Shown: positions 35,035-44,132, counted from the stretch's first letter. The stretch is 64,000 bases of DNA from Roseofilum capinflatum BLCC-M114 (GCF_030068505.1 NZ_JAQOSO010000012.1:1-64000), one strand, 5' to 3'. The notes: generated by a model not told the origin, from the letters alone. Numbers and translations: made by a program.

Positions 35035-35795
35035 GTCCACGCTTGCCAAAAGACGTAAGTCGCCAATAGTGCCAACAGCAGACGAAAGCCAAAGGTAATC
35101 ACCCGATCCTCCAATGTCGGTAAAAATCGGGTACTGATTTGTACCCCAATTAATCCCCCCGTTCCTAATAAAATTCCAGCTAAAGGAACCACATTGTTTT
35201 GTAGCGCATGACCGATACAAGCGGATAAAGCGGTGAGAACAATCACGCCTAAACTGGTGCGGACGGCATCTTTAATGGTTTCTCCGAGCCATAAAATCTG
35301 TAGGGGAACCATGATCACTCCTCCCCCTACCCCTAAAAACCCGGCCATAAATCCGGCGATCGAGCCGGTAATCATTCTCGCCAAGGTGGGATTAAACTGG
35401 GGTTCTTCGATGGTAGGTTCGGACTGGGTGAGGGTTTTGCGGACTTGGACTAAATAGAGGTTGAGCAGTAAGAGCAGTCCGAAGCAGAAGAGGAGAAGAT
35501 AGGAGGGGAGGCGATCGGCGAAAATACTGCCCACTTGAGCCGTAATCATTGCTGGGAATCCTAAGAGTAGGACTTTAGATAATTTTAAGTAACCCATGCG
35601 CCAATTTTGCACCGTTCCCGAACTAGCAGTGATTAAAATCGAGAGGCTACTGGTGGCCACAGATTCGACCGGGGAATAGCCTAATGTGGTTAAGAGGGGA
35701 ACTAAAACGGTTCCGCCACCAATGCCTAAAAAACCCGCGAGAATTCCGGCTAAGAGTCCTCCACTGGCTAATAAAATAATTTGGGTTACAGTCAT
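35016..35795 (-). CDS. TauE/SafE (TSUP) family membrane transporter
   Basis: A 259-residue integral membrane protein with about eight helices in two homologous halves. Each half starts with the family motif: AGFLGIGGGTVLVPLLTTLG (residues 20-39) and AGFLGVGGGVIMVPLQ in the second half. Proteins of this family export or import sulphite, sulphoacetate or other organosulphur anions. The substrate cannot be told from sequence and no sulphur genes lie nearby. The 3' end overlaps the convergent DUF3352 gene by 19 bp, so the two transcripts must overlap. Length and topology are typical. Confidence 0.9.
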   Translation of the reverse strand: MTVTQIILLASGGLLAGILAGFLGIGGGTVLVPLLTTLGYSPVESVATSSLSILITASSGTVQNWRMGYLKLSKVLLLGFPAMITAQVGSIFADRLPSYLLLFCFGLLLLLNLYLVQVRKTLTQSEPTIEEPQFNPTLARMITGSIAGFMAGFLGVGGGVIMVPLQILWLGETIKDAVRTSLGVIVLTALSACIGHALQNNVVPLAGILLGTGGLIGVQISTRFLPTLEDRVITFGFRLLLALLATYVFWQAWTQWTAI

Positions 35796-35799
35796 GTCA

Positions 35800-35832
35800 A
35801 TTAAAAATTAAAAATTAAAAATTAAAAATTTT
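35800..35832. repeat. 7-bp tandem repeat (ATTAAAA units)
   Basis: Four ATTAAAA units followed by ATTTTTA occupy the gap upstream of the TSUP gene. It has the same 7-bp period as the arrays at 1500-1723, 41060-41219 and 44373-44395. Confidence 0.8.
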
Positions 35833-35872
35833 TATGTCGGCGACAGCCGAAACAATTAACAATTCATAATTT

Positions 35873-36853
35873 TCAGAATTGAAAACCTTGGGGAAGCATC
35901 TTCAGGGGAAATAGGCCATGAACCCCTTTTTGCGGTCGATTCACCACTTGGGTAATCCGAAAAGAAGCGGCTAAACTACAGAGAACATAGGCTTCTTCTG
36001 GGGTGAGACCTCCGCAGTATACCAGCACCTGGATCATCTGTTCTAAGGCTTGTTCTAAGGCTTGATCGAGGGTGGGGGCAAATCCCATGGTAATCAGGTC
36101 GGTGGGGGTTTGGGCGAGGGGGACAGGAAGGGGAAAGTTTTGATGCAGAATAACTTGAATTGTGCCATTCATGGAGGTTTCGATCGCCGTAACATTAACT
36201 TCCCCATCCCCTTGGGCCCCGTGACCATCGCCAACCGAGAGGAGGCCCCCAGGGACTTGGACGGGGAGAAAGAGCCGAGATCCAGCTTGCAATTCTCGGT
36301 TGTCCATATTGCCGCCAAATGTGCCCGGAGGGACGGAAGAATGGGGTTCTGAGGGGGGGGCAACGGCTAAAATGCCAAAAAAGGGCTGAAGGGGGATTTT
36401 AATTTCTGGATGACCGGGAAAGTAGGCAATTTGTTGGTCGAGGTCTAGGGGAATGAAGCGCAGCGCGGGGTCGGGGAACTGTTGGGGTAAGGCTCCCCAA
36501 CCGGCTCGAATGGCGTTAAACCCGACGGGTAAACTGGGGGTAATGCGCTCTAGACGAATTTCGAGAATGTCCCCAGGTTGGGCATTTTGGATGTGGATGG
36601 GGCCGGTGAGCAGGTGGGGGCCGGGGCCGATTTTGCGCTCAGGGGGGAGATGGTGGCAGATGTCTAGCAGTTCTGGAGGGAAGAAAGCTTGGGGGGCGCG
36701 ATGATGCTCCTCAATGAGGTAAAATCCAGTATAGGTCTCGATCTGGATGCGATCGCCTGACTCCACCGTAAGCACAGGCGGAACTTTATCCGAAAATCCC
36801 CCCAGATGCACAGTCTCGCAGGTTGCTCTTAAAATATGTTCTTTCATGGCCAT
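35873..36853 (-). CDS. Acetamidase/formamidase family protein
   Basis: A 326-residue FmdA/AmdA-family amidohydrolase. Family landmarks include TGPIHIQNAQPGDILEIRLE, PHSSVPPGTFGGNMDNRELQ (metal-site region), VGDGHGAQGDGEVNVTAIE and the C-terminal CGLTPEEAYVLCSLAASFRI-like segment. These zinc enzymes release ammonia from formamide or acetamide in the cytosol. The start is either ATG 36853 (MAMKEH) or ATG 36847. The length is within the family's short branch (about 300-320 rather than 400). It stands alone, so supply of nitrogen from small amides is the plausible role. Confidence 0.9.
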   Translation of the reverse strand: MAMKEHILRATCETVHLGGFSDKVPPVLTVESGDRIQIETYTGFYLIEEHHRAPQAFFPPELLDICHHLPPERKIGPGPHLLTGPIHIQNAQPGDILEIRLERITPSLPVGFNAIRAGWGALPQQFPDPALRFIPLDLDQQIAYFPGHPEIKIPLQPFFGILAVAPPSEPHSSVPPGTFGGNMDNRELQAGSRLFLPVQVPGGLLSVGDGHGAQGDGEVNVTAIETSMNGTIQVILHQNFPLPVPLAQTPTDLITMGFAPTLDQALEQALEQMIQVLVYCGGLTPEEAYVLCSLAASFRITQVVNRPQKGVHGLFPLKMLPQGFQF

Positions 36854-36943
36854 GGGTGGGGAATCAGTAATTCGTCAACTCTTTTTCTCTGAAAGTCCCC
36901 CTTTTTAAGGGAGATTTAGGGGGATCGTATTTCTCTATAATTT

Positions 36944-37867
36944 TCAATAATTTTTCACCACAATCTCCTGAACCAATCCCCGTTTCTTACCCTTACTATT
37001 AATCATCCGATTCGCCGATACCCGCTCAATGGTAAACCCCTCATACAACCGTTCAAAAAAATCATCAGTTGGGTCTTCATTTTTCGGATCGGAATTACTC
37101 AACATCATCTTCACATCATACAGTCGATCTAACTTGCGGAAAAACTGCCCTAACCTTTCCTGCTCCCGCTCTGCAAACTCCGATTGAGCATAAGCGGTAA
37201 ACTTCGCTGTTTGACTCAGGGGGCGATAGGGCGGATCAAAATAGATAAATGAATCGTCTGTCATCACAGATTCACAGCTCTGAAAATCTCCACCGATAAT
37301 TTCTGCTTTCTGCAACACCTCAGACGCTACTCGCAAGTTGTCTGCATCCAAAATTTTCGGATGTTTATATTTCCCCGGAGGCACATTAAACTCCCCCTTA
37401 CTATTGATACGAAACAGACCATTAAAACAAGTGCGATTCAGAAAAATTAGCCAACTCGCTCTCACGGTAGAATCTGGAGAATACTTTTCATAGTTAAAGT
37501 CTAGTCTTTGGGTATTATACTGTTCCCGAATCAGAAAATAGAAGTCTTTGCGCTCAGAATGGGTCAAACCATGATATTTATTTTCCAGTTGTTCTAATGC
37601 CGCCATCAAGTCGTCTGGATAGTGCTTCACCACCTGATACACTAACACCAGTTCCGGATTCACATCATACAGAAATACAGAGCCAAAATCATAGGTTTGC
37701 GCTAAGTCAAAAAAGACCGCACCCCCCCCTAAAAATGGCTCAATATAGCGCTTTATTTTTCCCTGTTTTAATTCAGGGGGATAGTGTGCTTCAAATTGAG
37801 AGAGCAGTTGAGATTTACCCCCTGCCCATTTTAAGAAGGGTTTAGCGCGTTGATTTTTTGATGTCAT
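36944..37867 (-). CDS. Solitary DNA adenine-N6 methyltransferase (Dam/D12 class)
   Basis: A 307-residue alpha-class methyltransferase from ATG 37867 (MTSKNQRAKP). The SAM-binding motif is FLKWAGGKSQLL with EPFLGGGAVFFDLA, and the catalytic motif IV is FIYFDPPYRPLS. The C-terminal VSANRMINSKGKKRGLVQEI is also typical of D12/Dam proteins such as DpnIIA and cyanobacterial GATC methylases. No restriction endonuclease gene is adjacent, so it is probably an orphan methylase. GATC is the likely target and is the centre of every HIP1 site, but specificity is inferred. The frame starts five codons further up at 37882; the inner ATG fits the conserved N-terminus better. Confidence 0.9.
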   Translation of the reverse strand: MTSKNQRAKPFLKWAGGKSQLLSQFEAHYPPELKQGKIKRYIEPFLGGGAVFFDLAQTYDFGSVFLYDVNPELVLVYQVVKHYPDDLMAALEQLENKYHGLTHSERKDFYFLIREQYNTQRLDFNYEKYSPDSTVRASWLIFLNRTCFNGLFRINSKGEFNVPPGKYKHPKILDADNLRVASEVLQKAEIIGGDFQSCESVMTDDSFIYFDPPYRPLSQTAKFTAYAQSEFAEREQERLGQFFRKLDRLYDVKMMLSNSDPKNEDPTDDFFERLYEGFTIERVSANRMINSKGKKRGLVQEIVVKNY

Positions 37868-37967
37868 ATTATTTCCCCTCATCCTTCTACCCCCTTGTCC
37901 CGCAGGAGAAGGGGGGGAAAGTCAAGAATTCCATGGGAGAGGGCATTTCTGATTTTATCTATAAAAC

Positions 37968-38239
37968 TAATACCATTTCTCTTTAAGTTTGCACTTAATT
38001 ACTGTCGATTCTAGTAGACCATTTCATCTAATTTGATGCATTAGATTTTGTTTGTAGTGAGCGCTTTAGCGCTAACACCGAACCATGTTTTCTATAAATA
38101 GTGAGCGTAAGGAGCGCACCGAAGACTATAAGCGCTAAAGCGCTTACTACGAACTGGGCTTTCTATTGAACTATTTTAGGTGAAACAGTCCACTACGGCA
38201 AAATCATTAAACGCATCATCATAGAGAAATGGCATAAGG
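37968..38239. repeat. MITE-like imperfect inverted repeat (about 270 bp)
   Basis: The gap 37883-38274 holds no gene. Its ends carry TACCATTTCTCTTTA (about 37971) and, inverted, ATAGAGAAATGGCATA (38221-38236). Further inside are AGCGCTTTAGCGCT (38060-38073) and AGCGCTAAAGCGCT (38131-38144). Between them the arms pair imperfectly (GTAGACCATTTCATCTAA versus the inverted GTGGACTGTTTCACCTAAA), so the whole stretch could fold into a long hairpin. No transposase is present. Confidence 0.6.
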
Positions 38240-38274
38240 TTAATCCTAACCGATGGAGAAGATTAAATCAACGC

Positions 38275-39249
38275 CTAATTTACAGTAACTTTTTGTCCCG
38301 TTAATGCCGATCTTTCGGCAGCGCAAGCGACTTTAAGGGCGTATAAACTGGACTGAGGATTAACATAGAGTTCTGTCCCTTCTGTTAAATACTCTAAGAC
38401 TTGCTGAGTGTCTTGGGCAAAGAGTCCTCGGCGTGTGCCTACGGGGATTTCTGTGGTTTTGTCCAGTTGAATTAAGGAGCCTTTCTCCCCTTCAAAGATT
38501 AGGGTTCCTTGATGGCCATGGACTTCTAATTTTCGTTCGGGTTGCCAAAAAATATCCCCTTTACCATAAACAATATCGGCAATTGTACCGCTAGTAAATT
38601 GGAGTTGGGCAGTGCAGAAACAGCCGTGATAATAGTCAGAATTCTCCGGCCAATAGCGGTTTTGGGCGTAAACTGTTTCCACAGTACCTAATGCATCGGT
38701 GAAACGGTGGATAGAAGGGAGGGAGGCGACTAAGGGAAAGCCGAAGAGGTCTTTGTGATAATTCCAGCGCTGGGGTGCGGGATGAATGGGGGCAATTTTG
38801 CTATAGCGTAGATAGCTGATTTCTCCGAGTTGGGGGAGAGTTTGCTTAAAGGCTTGGTGGAGTCCGCCTAAGAGTTCGATATGCTCGATATGGAGGAGTT
38901 TGTGTTGGGTTTTAGACAGTATCCAGAGGCTTCTGGCTCCCTCGAAGTTGAGGGATAGGGGATATTCAACGATGACATGCTTTTGAGCGGTTAAGGCGGC
39001 TTTGGCGATCGCCCCATGATCTCGATTGATGGTACTAATTATAACTAAATCTAGGTCATCAAGCTGCACCAATTCTTGCCAAGATTCTAGTACCCGCGCC
39101 CCATATTTTTGGGCAAACTCAGCCGTTTTATCTGGATTATAACCCACCACTGCCACCAGACGGCTACGGGAATCACTCTGTAAAGTTTCTGCTCTCAAGC
39201 GAGCCGCAAATCCCGTACCAATTAGACCCACATTCAAAGGATTCTGCAC
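38275..39249 (-). CDS. bvdR: Biliverdin reductase (Gfo/Idh/MocA fold)
   Basis: A 324-residue NAD(P)-dependent oxidoreductase. The Rossmann motif is VGLIGTGFAARLRAE near the N-terminus, followed by EYPLSLNFEGARSLW. From the middle on it closely follows cyanobacterial BvdR as I remember Synechocystis slr1784: HIEHIELLGGLHQAFKQ, APQRWNYHKDLFGFPLVASL, RFTDALGTVETVYAQ, GTRRGLFAQDTQQVLEYL and YVNPQSSLYALKVA. BvdR reduces biliverdin IX-alpha to bilirubin and affects phycobilisome biosynthesis. The family also includes ordinary sugar dehydrogenases, but the shared blocks make BvdR the best call. It lies 12 bp downstream of the binding-protein gene, which could place both in the fabD transcript. Confidence 0.85.
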   Translation of the reverse strand: MQNPLNVGLIGTGFAARLRAETLQSDSRSRLVAVVGYNPDKTAEFAQKYGARVLESWQELVQLDDLDLVIISTINRDHGAIAKAALTAQKHVIVEYPLSLNFEGARSLWILSKTQHKLLHIEHIELLGGLHQAFKQTLPQLGEISYLRYSKIAPIHPAPQRWNYHKDLFGFPLVASLPSIHRFTDALGTVETVYAQNRYWPENSDYYHGCFCTAQLQFTSGTIADIVYGKGDIFWQPERKLEVHGHQGTLIFEGEKGSLIQLDKTTEIPVGTRRGLFAQDTQQVLEYLTEGTELYVNPQSSLYALKVACAAERSALTGQKVTVN

Positions 39250-39261
39250 TAATTTCCCCCA

Positions 39262-40167
39262 TCAATTCATACTGTCTACATAGCCTAAAAATGCCGTTAC
39301 CGCCTCATTGGGGGGACTTTTATAGACATAATATAAGGTGCGCGAATAGGGATAACCCGAAAATCCCGGTAATACCCCATCAATTGCCACTGCTCTGACG
39401 GTTTGCTGATTGACAATTTGATCGGCTGTGGCATAACCGATGCCATCCTCACCTAATGCCTGTAACATGGGAGTTGTAGCATCTCGGTCTAAGGTTGCAA
39501 CATTAGAGCCTGTACCAAAATTTTCTCCTTGTAGGGCCAATTCTTGAAACGCCTGACGGGTTCCACTGACTACCGGTCGATTAATGACGCGAATGGGACG
39601 ATTAGATCCCCCAACTTCTGACCAATTGGTAATTTTACCTTGAAAAATGTCTTTCACTTGTTGCATCGTTAACCCAGCAGACAGGGGATTACTGTTGCTG
39701 ACGGCGATCGCAATTTGATCGCTCGTCACCGGAAACGCCATTAACCCCTCCTGCGTCTCCTGCGCTGACAGGGGACGAGACACTGCCGCTAAATCCAACT
39801 GTCCCATCAACACCCCTTGAATCCCCTTATCCGAACCATTGGCTTGAGTTTCTACCGTGGTATTCGGAAATTGCCCCTCAAACCCCTGTTTCAGAGTCCG
39901 ATTTAACGTCACCATGCTGGTACTGCCATCCATGCGAATCACTGTACCGGCTGCCACCGATGTCGGTTGGGTAAATTCAGGGGTTGAGGAATTGGGGGCA
40001 GTTTGTTCTGTCGGGGTGGGTGCTGCGTTGGGTTCACTCACCACTGGGGGATTATCTCCAGAGGGTGAAGGAGGTTGGCGCAAGAAAAACCAGTAGCCTC
40101 CTCCCGCTCCCAAGATCAAAAACAGGCCAATAAACAGAAACGGAGATGGATCATTATTTTGAGCCAT
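39262..40167 (-). CDS. Phosphate-binding-protein-like (PstS-type) membrane-anchored protein
   Basis: A 301-residue protein with an N-terminal helix (SPFLFIGLFLILGAGGGYWFF split at residues 8-28) that works as a membrane anchor, a Pro/Ser/Thr linker, and a PBP-like domain. That domain shows IRMDGSTSMVTLNRTLKQGF, QANGSDKGIQGVLMGQLDLA, SRPLSAQETQEGL and FPVTSDQIAIAVSNSNPLS, then GKITNWSEVGGSNRPI, all typical of PstS/SphX-like proteins. It probably binds phosphate or another small anion outside the membrane. No pstCAB genes are adjacent, so it may act as a sensor or scavenger. It is 8 bp downstream of fabD. Confidence 0.85.
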   Translation of the reverse strand: MAQNNDPSPFLFIGLFLILGAGGGYWFFLRQPPSPSGDNPPVVSEPNAAPTPTEQTAPNSSTPEFTQPTSVAAGTVIRMDGSTSMVTLNRTLKQGFEGQFPNTTVETQANGSDKGIQGVLMGQLDLAAVSRPLSAQETQEGLMAFPVTSDQIAIAVSNSNPLSAGLTMQQVKDIFQGKITNWSEVGGSNRPIRVINRPVVSGTRQAFQELALQGENFGTGSNVATLDRDATTPMLQALGEDGIGYATADQIVNQQTVRAVAIDGVLPGFSGYPYSRTLYYVYKSPPNEAVTAFLGYVDSMN

Positions 40168-40175
40168 AATCTCAG

Positions 40176-41057
40176 TTAGCTCGGTACTTGAGCTAAGGTC
40201 GCAATATTCTCTAAGGCTAACCCCGGACAGGTGCGTTTGACTAGACCTGTCAACACATTACCGGGGCCAATTTCTACCACTTTTTCTATTCCTTCCTCCA
40301 CCAGTTTTAAGCAGGTTTCTCGCCAGCGCACAGAACCGGTCATTTGCTTGAGTAGACGGGTTTTCAGGGTATTAGAATCCGTAGCTGGAGACGGATCGAC
40401 ATTGGAGAGAACGGGAACCTTGGCTTCAGCAAAAGATGCTGTTTCTAGAACCGCTTGAAACTTTTGTGAGGCCTCTTCCATAAAGGGAGAATGGAAAGCT
40501 CCAGAAACGGGGAGAGCCACGGCTTTTTTCACTTTAATTTGCCCCATCACCTGCTCGACGGCTTCGGGTTTGCCCGAAATTACGACTTGCATGGCGCTAT
40601 TGTCGTTAGCGAGTACCACATCGGGGTTTTTTTCTAAGGCTTCCTGGAGTTGGTCAGATTTAAAGCCAATCAAGGCGGCCATTTTGCCCCCAGAAGCATT
40701 TTCCATCAGTTCTGCCCGGCACTTAACTAATTCTAGTCCGGTGGCAAAATCAAAGACTCCAGCCGCATAAAGGGCGACGTATTCACCGAGACTATGGCCG
40801 GCGACTAGATCGGGGGAGTGTCCTTTTTCTCGTAAGAGGTCAATTAGAATGGTTTCGATCGCATACAAACAAGGTTGAGTATACAGAGTTCGAGATAAAG
40901 TTTCCGCTTCGCTTTGACAGAGGTCTAGAACTGACCATCCTAAAATTTGTTCGGCTTGAGCCAAGCGATCTTGAGCGATCGGGGTATCTTTAAGGTCGAT
41001 ACCCATACCCGTTTTTTGCGATCCTTGTCCAGGGAATAACCAGGCTGTTTTTGTCAT
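40176..41057 (-). CDS. fabD: Malonyl-CoA:ACP transacylase
   Basis: A 293-residue FabD. The N-terminal motif is LFPGQGSQKTGMG; the catalytic serine is Ser89 in AGHSLGEY, with the substrate-binding QPCLYAIET and the catalytic His in VSGAFHSPFM near residue 199. The C-terminal VVEIGPGNVLTGLVKR is also diagnostic. It charges acyl carrier protein with malonyl groups for fatty-acid synthesis. It sits third in the order plsX-fabH-fabD, the classic bacterial lipid-synthesis cluster, but a 160-bp repeat-bearing gap separates it from fabH. Confidence 0.97.
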   Translation of the reverse strand: MTKTAWLFPGQGSQKTGMGIDLKDTPIAQDRLAQAEQILGWSVLDLCQSEAETLSRTLYTQPCLYAIETILIDLLREKGHSPDLVAGHSLGEYVALYAAGVFDFATGLELVKCRAELMENASGGKMAALIGFKSDQLQEALEKNPDVVLANDNSAMQVVISGKPEAVEQVMGQIKVKKAVALPVSGAFHSPFMEEASQKFQAVLETASFAEAKVPVLSNVDPSPATDSNTLKTRLLKQMTGSVRWRETCLKLVEEGIEKVVEIGPGNVLTGLVKRTCPGLALENIATLAQVPS

Positions 41058-41059
41058 AA

Positions 41060-41219
41060 ATTGATTGGGTAATGAGTAATGGGTAGTGGGTAATGGGTAA
41101 TGGGTAATGGGTAATAGTCAAAACTTAAGGCTGTAAGTTATTGGAAAGGGGGGAGGCAAAAGGCAAAACTTGGTTTTCTCTATTCCCTATTCCCTATTCC
41201 CTATTCCCTATTCCCTTAA
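41060..41219. repeat. Two heptamer arrays between fabH and fabD
   Basis: GGGTAAT-type units (about 41066-41110, seven copies with small variations) and TTCCCTA units (about 41180-41214, five copies) flank a short unique stretch. Both keep a 7-bp period. They could affect transcript read-through from fabH to fabD. Confidence 0.85.
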
Positions 41220-42212
41220 TTAACGTCCCCAGCGAAAGATAGCCGATCCCCAGGTTAAGCCGGCTCCAAATCCAGAAGCGGCGATTAGATCGCCGGGTTG
41301 GATTTTTCCAGAGCGGACGGCTTCATCGAGTACCAGGGGAATGGAGGCAGCCGAGGTATTGCCATAGTTGGCTAAGTTACTCAATACTTTTTCCTGGGGA
41401 ATATTGAGCCGTTTGGCCACAGCATCGAGGATACGTTGGTTGGCTTGATGGAGAATCAGCCAATCGATTTGCTCGCTGCTGATTTGGGCATGAAAGAGGG
41501 CTTTCTCAATCACTTCAGGCACTTTTTGCACGGCAAAGCGATAGACTTCTTTGCCGTTCATGGTGATAAATTGATAGGTTCCTTGACCGACGCTGAGGTT
41601 AGGAATGATTTCCTCATATTTGGGTTGGTAGGCCAGTTGCAGACAGTGGTTTTGAGTGCCATCACTTTTGAGTTCAAAACCGAGCAGGCGATCGCCTGGG
41701 TTGGCTTCCATGACGATCGCCCCTGCACCATCGCCAAATAGGACGCATGTGGTGCGATCGCTCCAATTGACCCATCGAGAGAGTAGATCTGCGCCAATCA
41801 CTAACACCTTTTGGTAAGTTCCGGTGCGAATATATTGGGCAGCCGTCACCAAAGCAAAAAGGAACCCAGAGCAAGCCGCCGTTAAATCAAAGGCGACGGC
41901 TTGATGGGCCCCTAATGCGGCTTGGATTTGACTAGCATTGCCAAATAGATCGTCGGGGGTGGAGGTAGCCAGCAGGATCAAATCGAGATCGGTGGGGGAA
42001 ATTCCCGCTTGCTCTATGGCTTTGAATCCTGCTTGGGTGGCGATCGCCGTTAAGGACTCACCCTCACCAGCCACGCGACGATTTTTAATTCCCGTCCGAG
42101 TGCTAATCCACTCATCTGAGGTTTCCACTCGCTCCGATAGTCCCTGATTGGTCAGTTTCGCTCCAGGGGTAGCCGAACCACTACCGGTTATTGCAATGCC
42201 CATATGTTTCAT
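41220..42212 (-). CDS. fabH: Beta-ketoacyl-ACP synthase III
   Basis: A 330-residue FabH with the Cys-His-Asn triad visible: Cys114 in DLTAACSGFLFAL, His in LILHQANQRILDA and Asn in NYGNTSAASIP. The N-terminal TSDEWISTRTGIKNRRVA and GFGAGLTWGSAIFRW at the end fit the family. It condenses acetyl-CoA with malonyl-ACP to start fatty-acid synthesis. The usual start is MKHMGIAITG, either Met1 or Met4. It is 48 bp downstream of plsX, so they are likely co-transcribed. Confidence 0.97.
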   Translation of the reverse strand: MKHMGIAITGSGSATPGAKLTNQGLSERVETSDEWISTRTGIKNRRVAGEGESLTAIATQAGFKAIEQAGISPTDLDLILLATSTPDDLFGNASQIQAALGAHQAVAFDLTAACSGFLFALVTAAQYIRTGTYQKVLVIGADLLSRWVNWSDRTTCVLFGDGAGAIVMEANPGDRLLGFELKSDGTQNHCLQLAYQPKYEEIIPNLSVGQGTYQFITMNGKEVYRFAVQKVPEVIEKALFHAQISSEQIDWLILHQANQRILDAVAKRLNIPQEKVLSNLANYGNTSAASIPLVLDEAVRSGKIQPGDLIAASGFGAGLTWGSAIFRWGR

Positions 42213-42260
42213 ATATTTGTTTATTTTTTCAAGGGAAATTTTCCGGCTTGAAAACCCAAG

Positions 42261-43316
42261 TTATCCCTCACTATCCTGGTCTCCCGAACTTGCTCCTAAA
42301 CCGGCCACCGTTTTTTGGTATTGTCCTCGGAGTCGGTCTAAGACCCGATTATCTACGGCCTCTTTGCCTAAACGAATGGCATTAAAAATGGTTGGCGCTT
42401 GGGCAGAGCCATGACTAATAATACAGACTCCTGCCACTCCTAAAAGAAGGGCCCCACCATGTTCGGCATGATCTAACCGTTGTTTAATCCGTCGCAGATT
42501 GGGTTTCAAGATTGCTGTCCCAATTTGGCCATGGAGACCTTGAGGCAGTTCTTCTCGCACAATCTGTAACATGACGCTCCCTACTGCTTCCGCAAATTTG
42601 AGCAACACATTACCGGCGAATCCATCACAAACGATCACATCATAATCACCGGAGAGAACATCCCGGCCTTCAGCATTGCCGATGAAGGGAATTAGGGGAT
42701 TTTGATCTAATAACTGGTGAGTGCGAATGGCTAAGTCATTTCCTTTACAGGATTCTTCGCCAATGTTTAATAGTCCTACTTTGGGCTGGTCAATTCCCAG
42801 GACGTATTGACTATAAACCGTACCCATGAGGGCAAACTGTTCTAAAAATTGGGGGCGACAATCGACATTAGCCCCCACGTCTAGAATTAAAACCGATTTA
42901 TTGGCCATCAGAGTCGGAAACATGGCCCCGATCGCCGGTCGGTCAATCCCTGGTAAGCGACCTAAACGCAGCAGAGCTGCTGCCATCGCTGCTCCAGAGT
43001 GACCCGCCGATACCACGGCATCGGCTCGGTTTTGCTTGACTAAATTCATCGCCACACTAATGGAGGCGTTTTTCTTGCGTCTGAGGGCAACCAGGGGTTC
43101 CTCATTCATGGAAATCACGCCTTCGGAAGGAACGATTTCCAGTTGGTGGGAGTGGGTGTGCTTACCAATTGATTCTTCAATCTGCTCTGGATCGCCCACC
43201 AGCAGGATTTGGACATCGAGTTCTTCTTTTGCCCTTAGCGCTCCTGCGACAATTTCATCGGGGGCGTAATCCCCACCCATTGCGTCTATTGCGATTCTTG
43301 CCGGAGTTGATCCCAT
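42261..43316 (-). CDS. plsX: Phosphate acyltransferase PlsX
   Basis: A 351-residue PlsX with RIAIDAMGGDYAPDEIVAGA at the N-terminus, then DAVVSAGHSGAAMAAALLRL, RPAIGAMFPTL, LDVGANVDCRPQFL, YDVIVCDGFAGNVLLKFAEA and AEHGGALLLGVAG. All are core family motifs. PlsX makes acyl-phosphate from acyl-ACP as the first committed step towards phosphatidic acid via PlsY. It heads the plsX-fabH-fabD cluster downstream of rpaB. The short Asp/Gly-rich tail (SSGDQDSEG) is a common variation. Confidence 0.97.
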   Translation of the reverse strand: MGSTPARIAIDAMGGDYAPDEIVAGALRAKEELDVQILLVGDPEQIEESIGKHTHSHQLEIVPSEGVISMNEEPLVALRRKKNASISVAMNLVKQNRADAVVSAGHSGAAMAAALLRLGRLPGIDRPAIGAMFPTLMANKSVLILDVGANVDCRPQFLEQFALMGTVYSQYVLGIDQPKVGLLNIGEESCKGNDLAIRTHQLLDQNPLIPFIGNAEGRDVLSGDYDVIVCDGFAGNVLLKFAEAVGSVMLQIVREELPQGLHGQIGTAILKPNLRRIKQRLDHAEHGGALLLGVAGVCIISHGSAQAPTIFNAIRLGKEAVDNRVLDRLRGQYQKTVAGLGASSGDQDSEG

Positions 43317-43406
43317 TGCTCGCCAGTGATAAAAGCCTTACAAATTCTACCAAATCGTTTCACCCCAGAGATCGCCTTCTGAGAGCGATCGCCTATTTTT
43401 GTGGGG

Positions 43407-44132
43407 TTATTCCTCTGCGCCCGCTTCCAGAATACGTTGGAATAAATACCCTGTACCCCTAGCGGTGAGGATTAATTCCGGATTACTGGGATCTTCCTCT
43501 AACTTAGCTCGCAGCCTTGAGATATGAACATCCACCACACGGGTATCTACATGACGTTCTGGGGTATAGCCCCATACCTCCTGTAGAATCTCGGAACGGG
43601 AGAAAGGTTCTCCCGAACGACTCACCAACAGTTCCAGAAGACTAAACTCCATCCCCGTCAGGCGAATGCGTTCATCTCCTTTATAAACTTGTCGTTTATT
43701 GGTATCGATGCGGATATTGCTCACCTGGATCACGCCAGAGCTAGGAATGCCAGAGGTGCTGGTTTTATCTACTCGGCGGAGAACTGAACGAATGCGAGCT
43801 TCGAGTTCTTTGGGGGAAAAAGGTTTGACGACATAATCATCGGCTCCCAATTCCAGACCCGTGATGCGATCGGCCACATCTCCCAGGGCAGTTAACATAA
43901 TGATGGGTACATCCGATTCTTTACGGAGTTCTTGGCAGACTCCATAACCATCGAGCTTGGGCATCATCACATCCAAAACCACCAAATCCGGTAGGATATG
44001 GCGAAAGGTTTCTAGGGCTTCTTCCCCATCACCAGCCGTGACCACATCGTACCCGATCATCGATAATCGGGTTTCTAAGATGCGTCGGATACTGGCTTCA
44101 TCGTCAACAACCAGAATTTTTTCTTTGTCCAA
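43407..44132 (-). CDS. rpaB: OmpR-type response regulator RpaB (Ycf27)
   Basis: A 241-residue receiver plus winged-helix regulator. The phospho-acceptor is Asp54 in VVLDVMMPKLDG, the receiver ends with GADDYVVKPFSPKELEARI, and the DNA-binding domain has RLTGMEFSLLELLVSRSGEP and EVWGYTPERHVDTRVVDVHI, ending TARGTGYLFQRI. The sequence is as expected for RpaB/Ycf27, which binds HLR1 sites and controls light-responsive genes in cyanobacteria. The start appears to be TTG 44132 (an AAGGAGAG site 11 nt before it); no in-frame ATG precedes the conserved region. It is 90 bp upstream of plsX and reads towards it. Confidence 0.95.
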   Translation of the reverse strand: MDKEKILVVDDEASIRRILETRLSMIGYDVVTAGDGEEALETFRHILPDLVVLDVMMPKLDGYGVCQELRKESDVPIIMLTALGDVADRITGLELGADDYVVKPFSPKELEARIRSVLRRVDKTSTSGIPSSGVIQVSNIRIDTNKRQVYKGDERIRLTGMEFSLLELLVSRSGEPFSRSEILQEVWGYTPERHVDTRVVDVHISRLRAKLEEDPSNPELILTARGTGYLFQRILEAGAEE

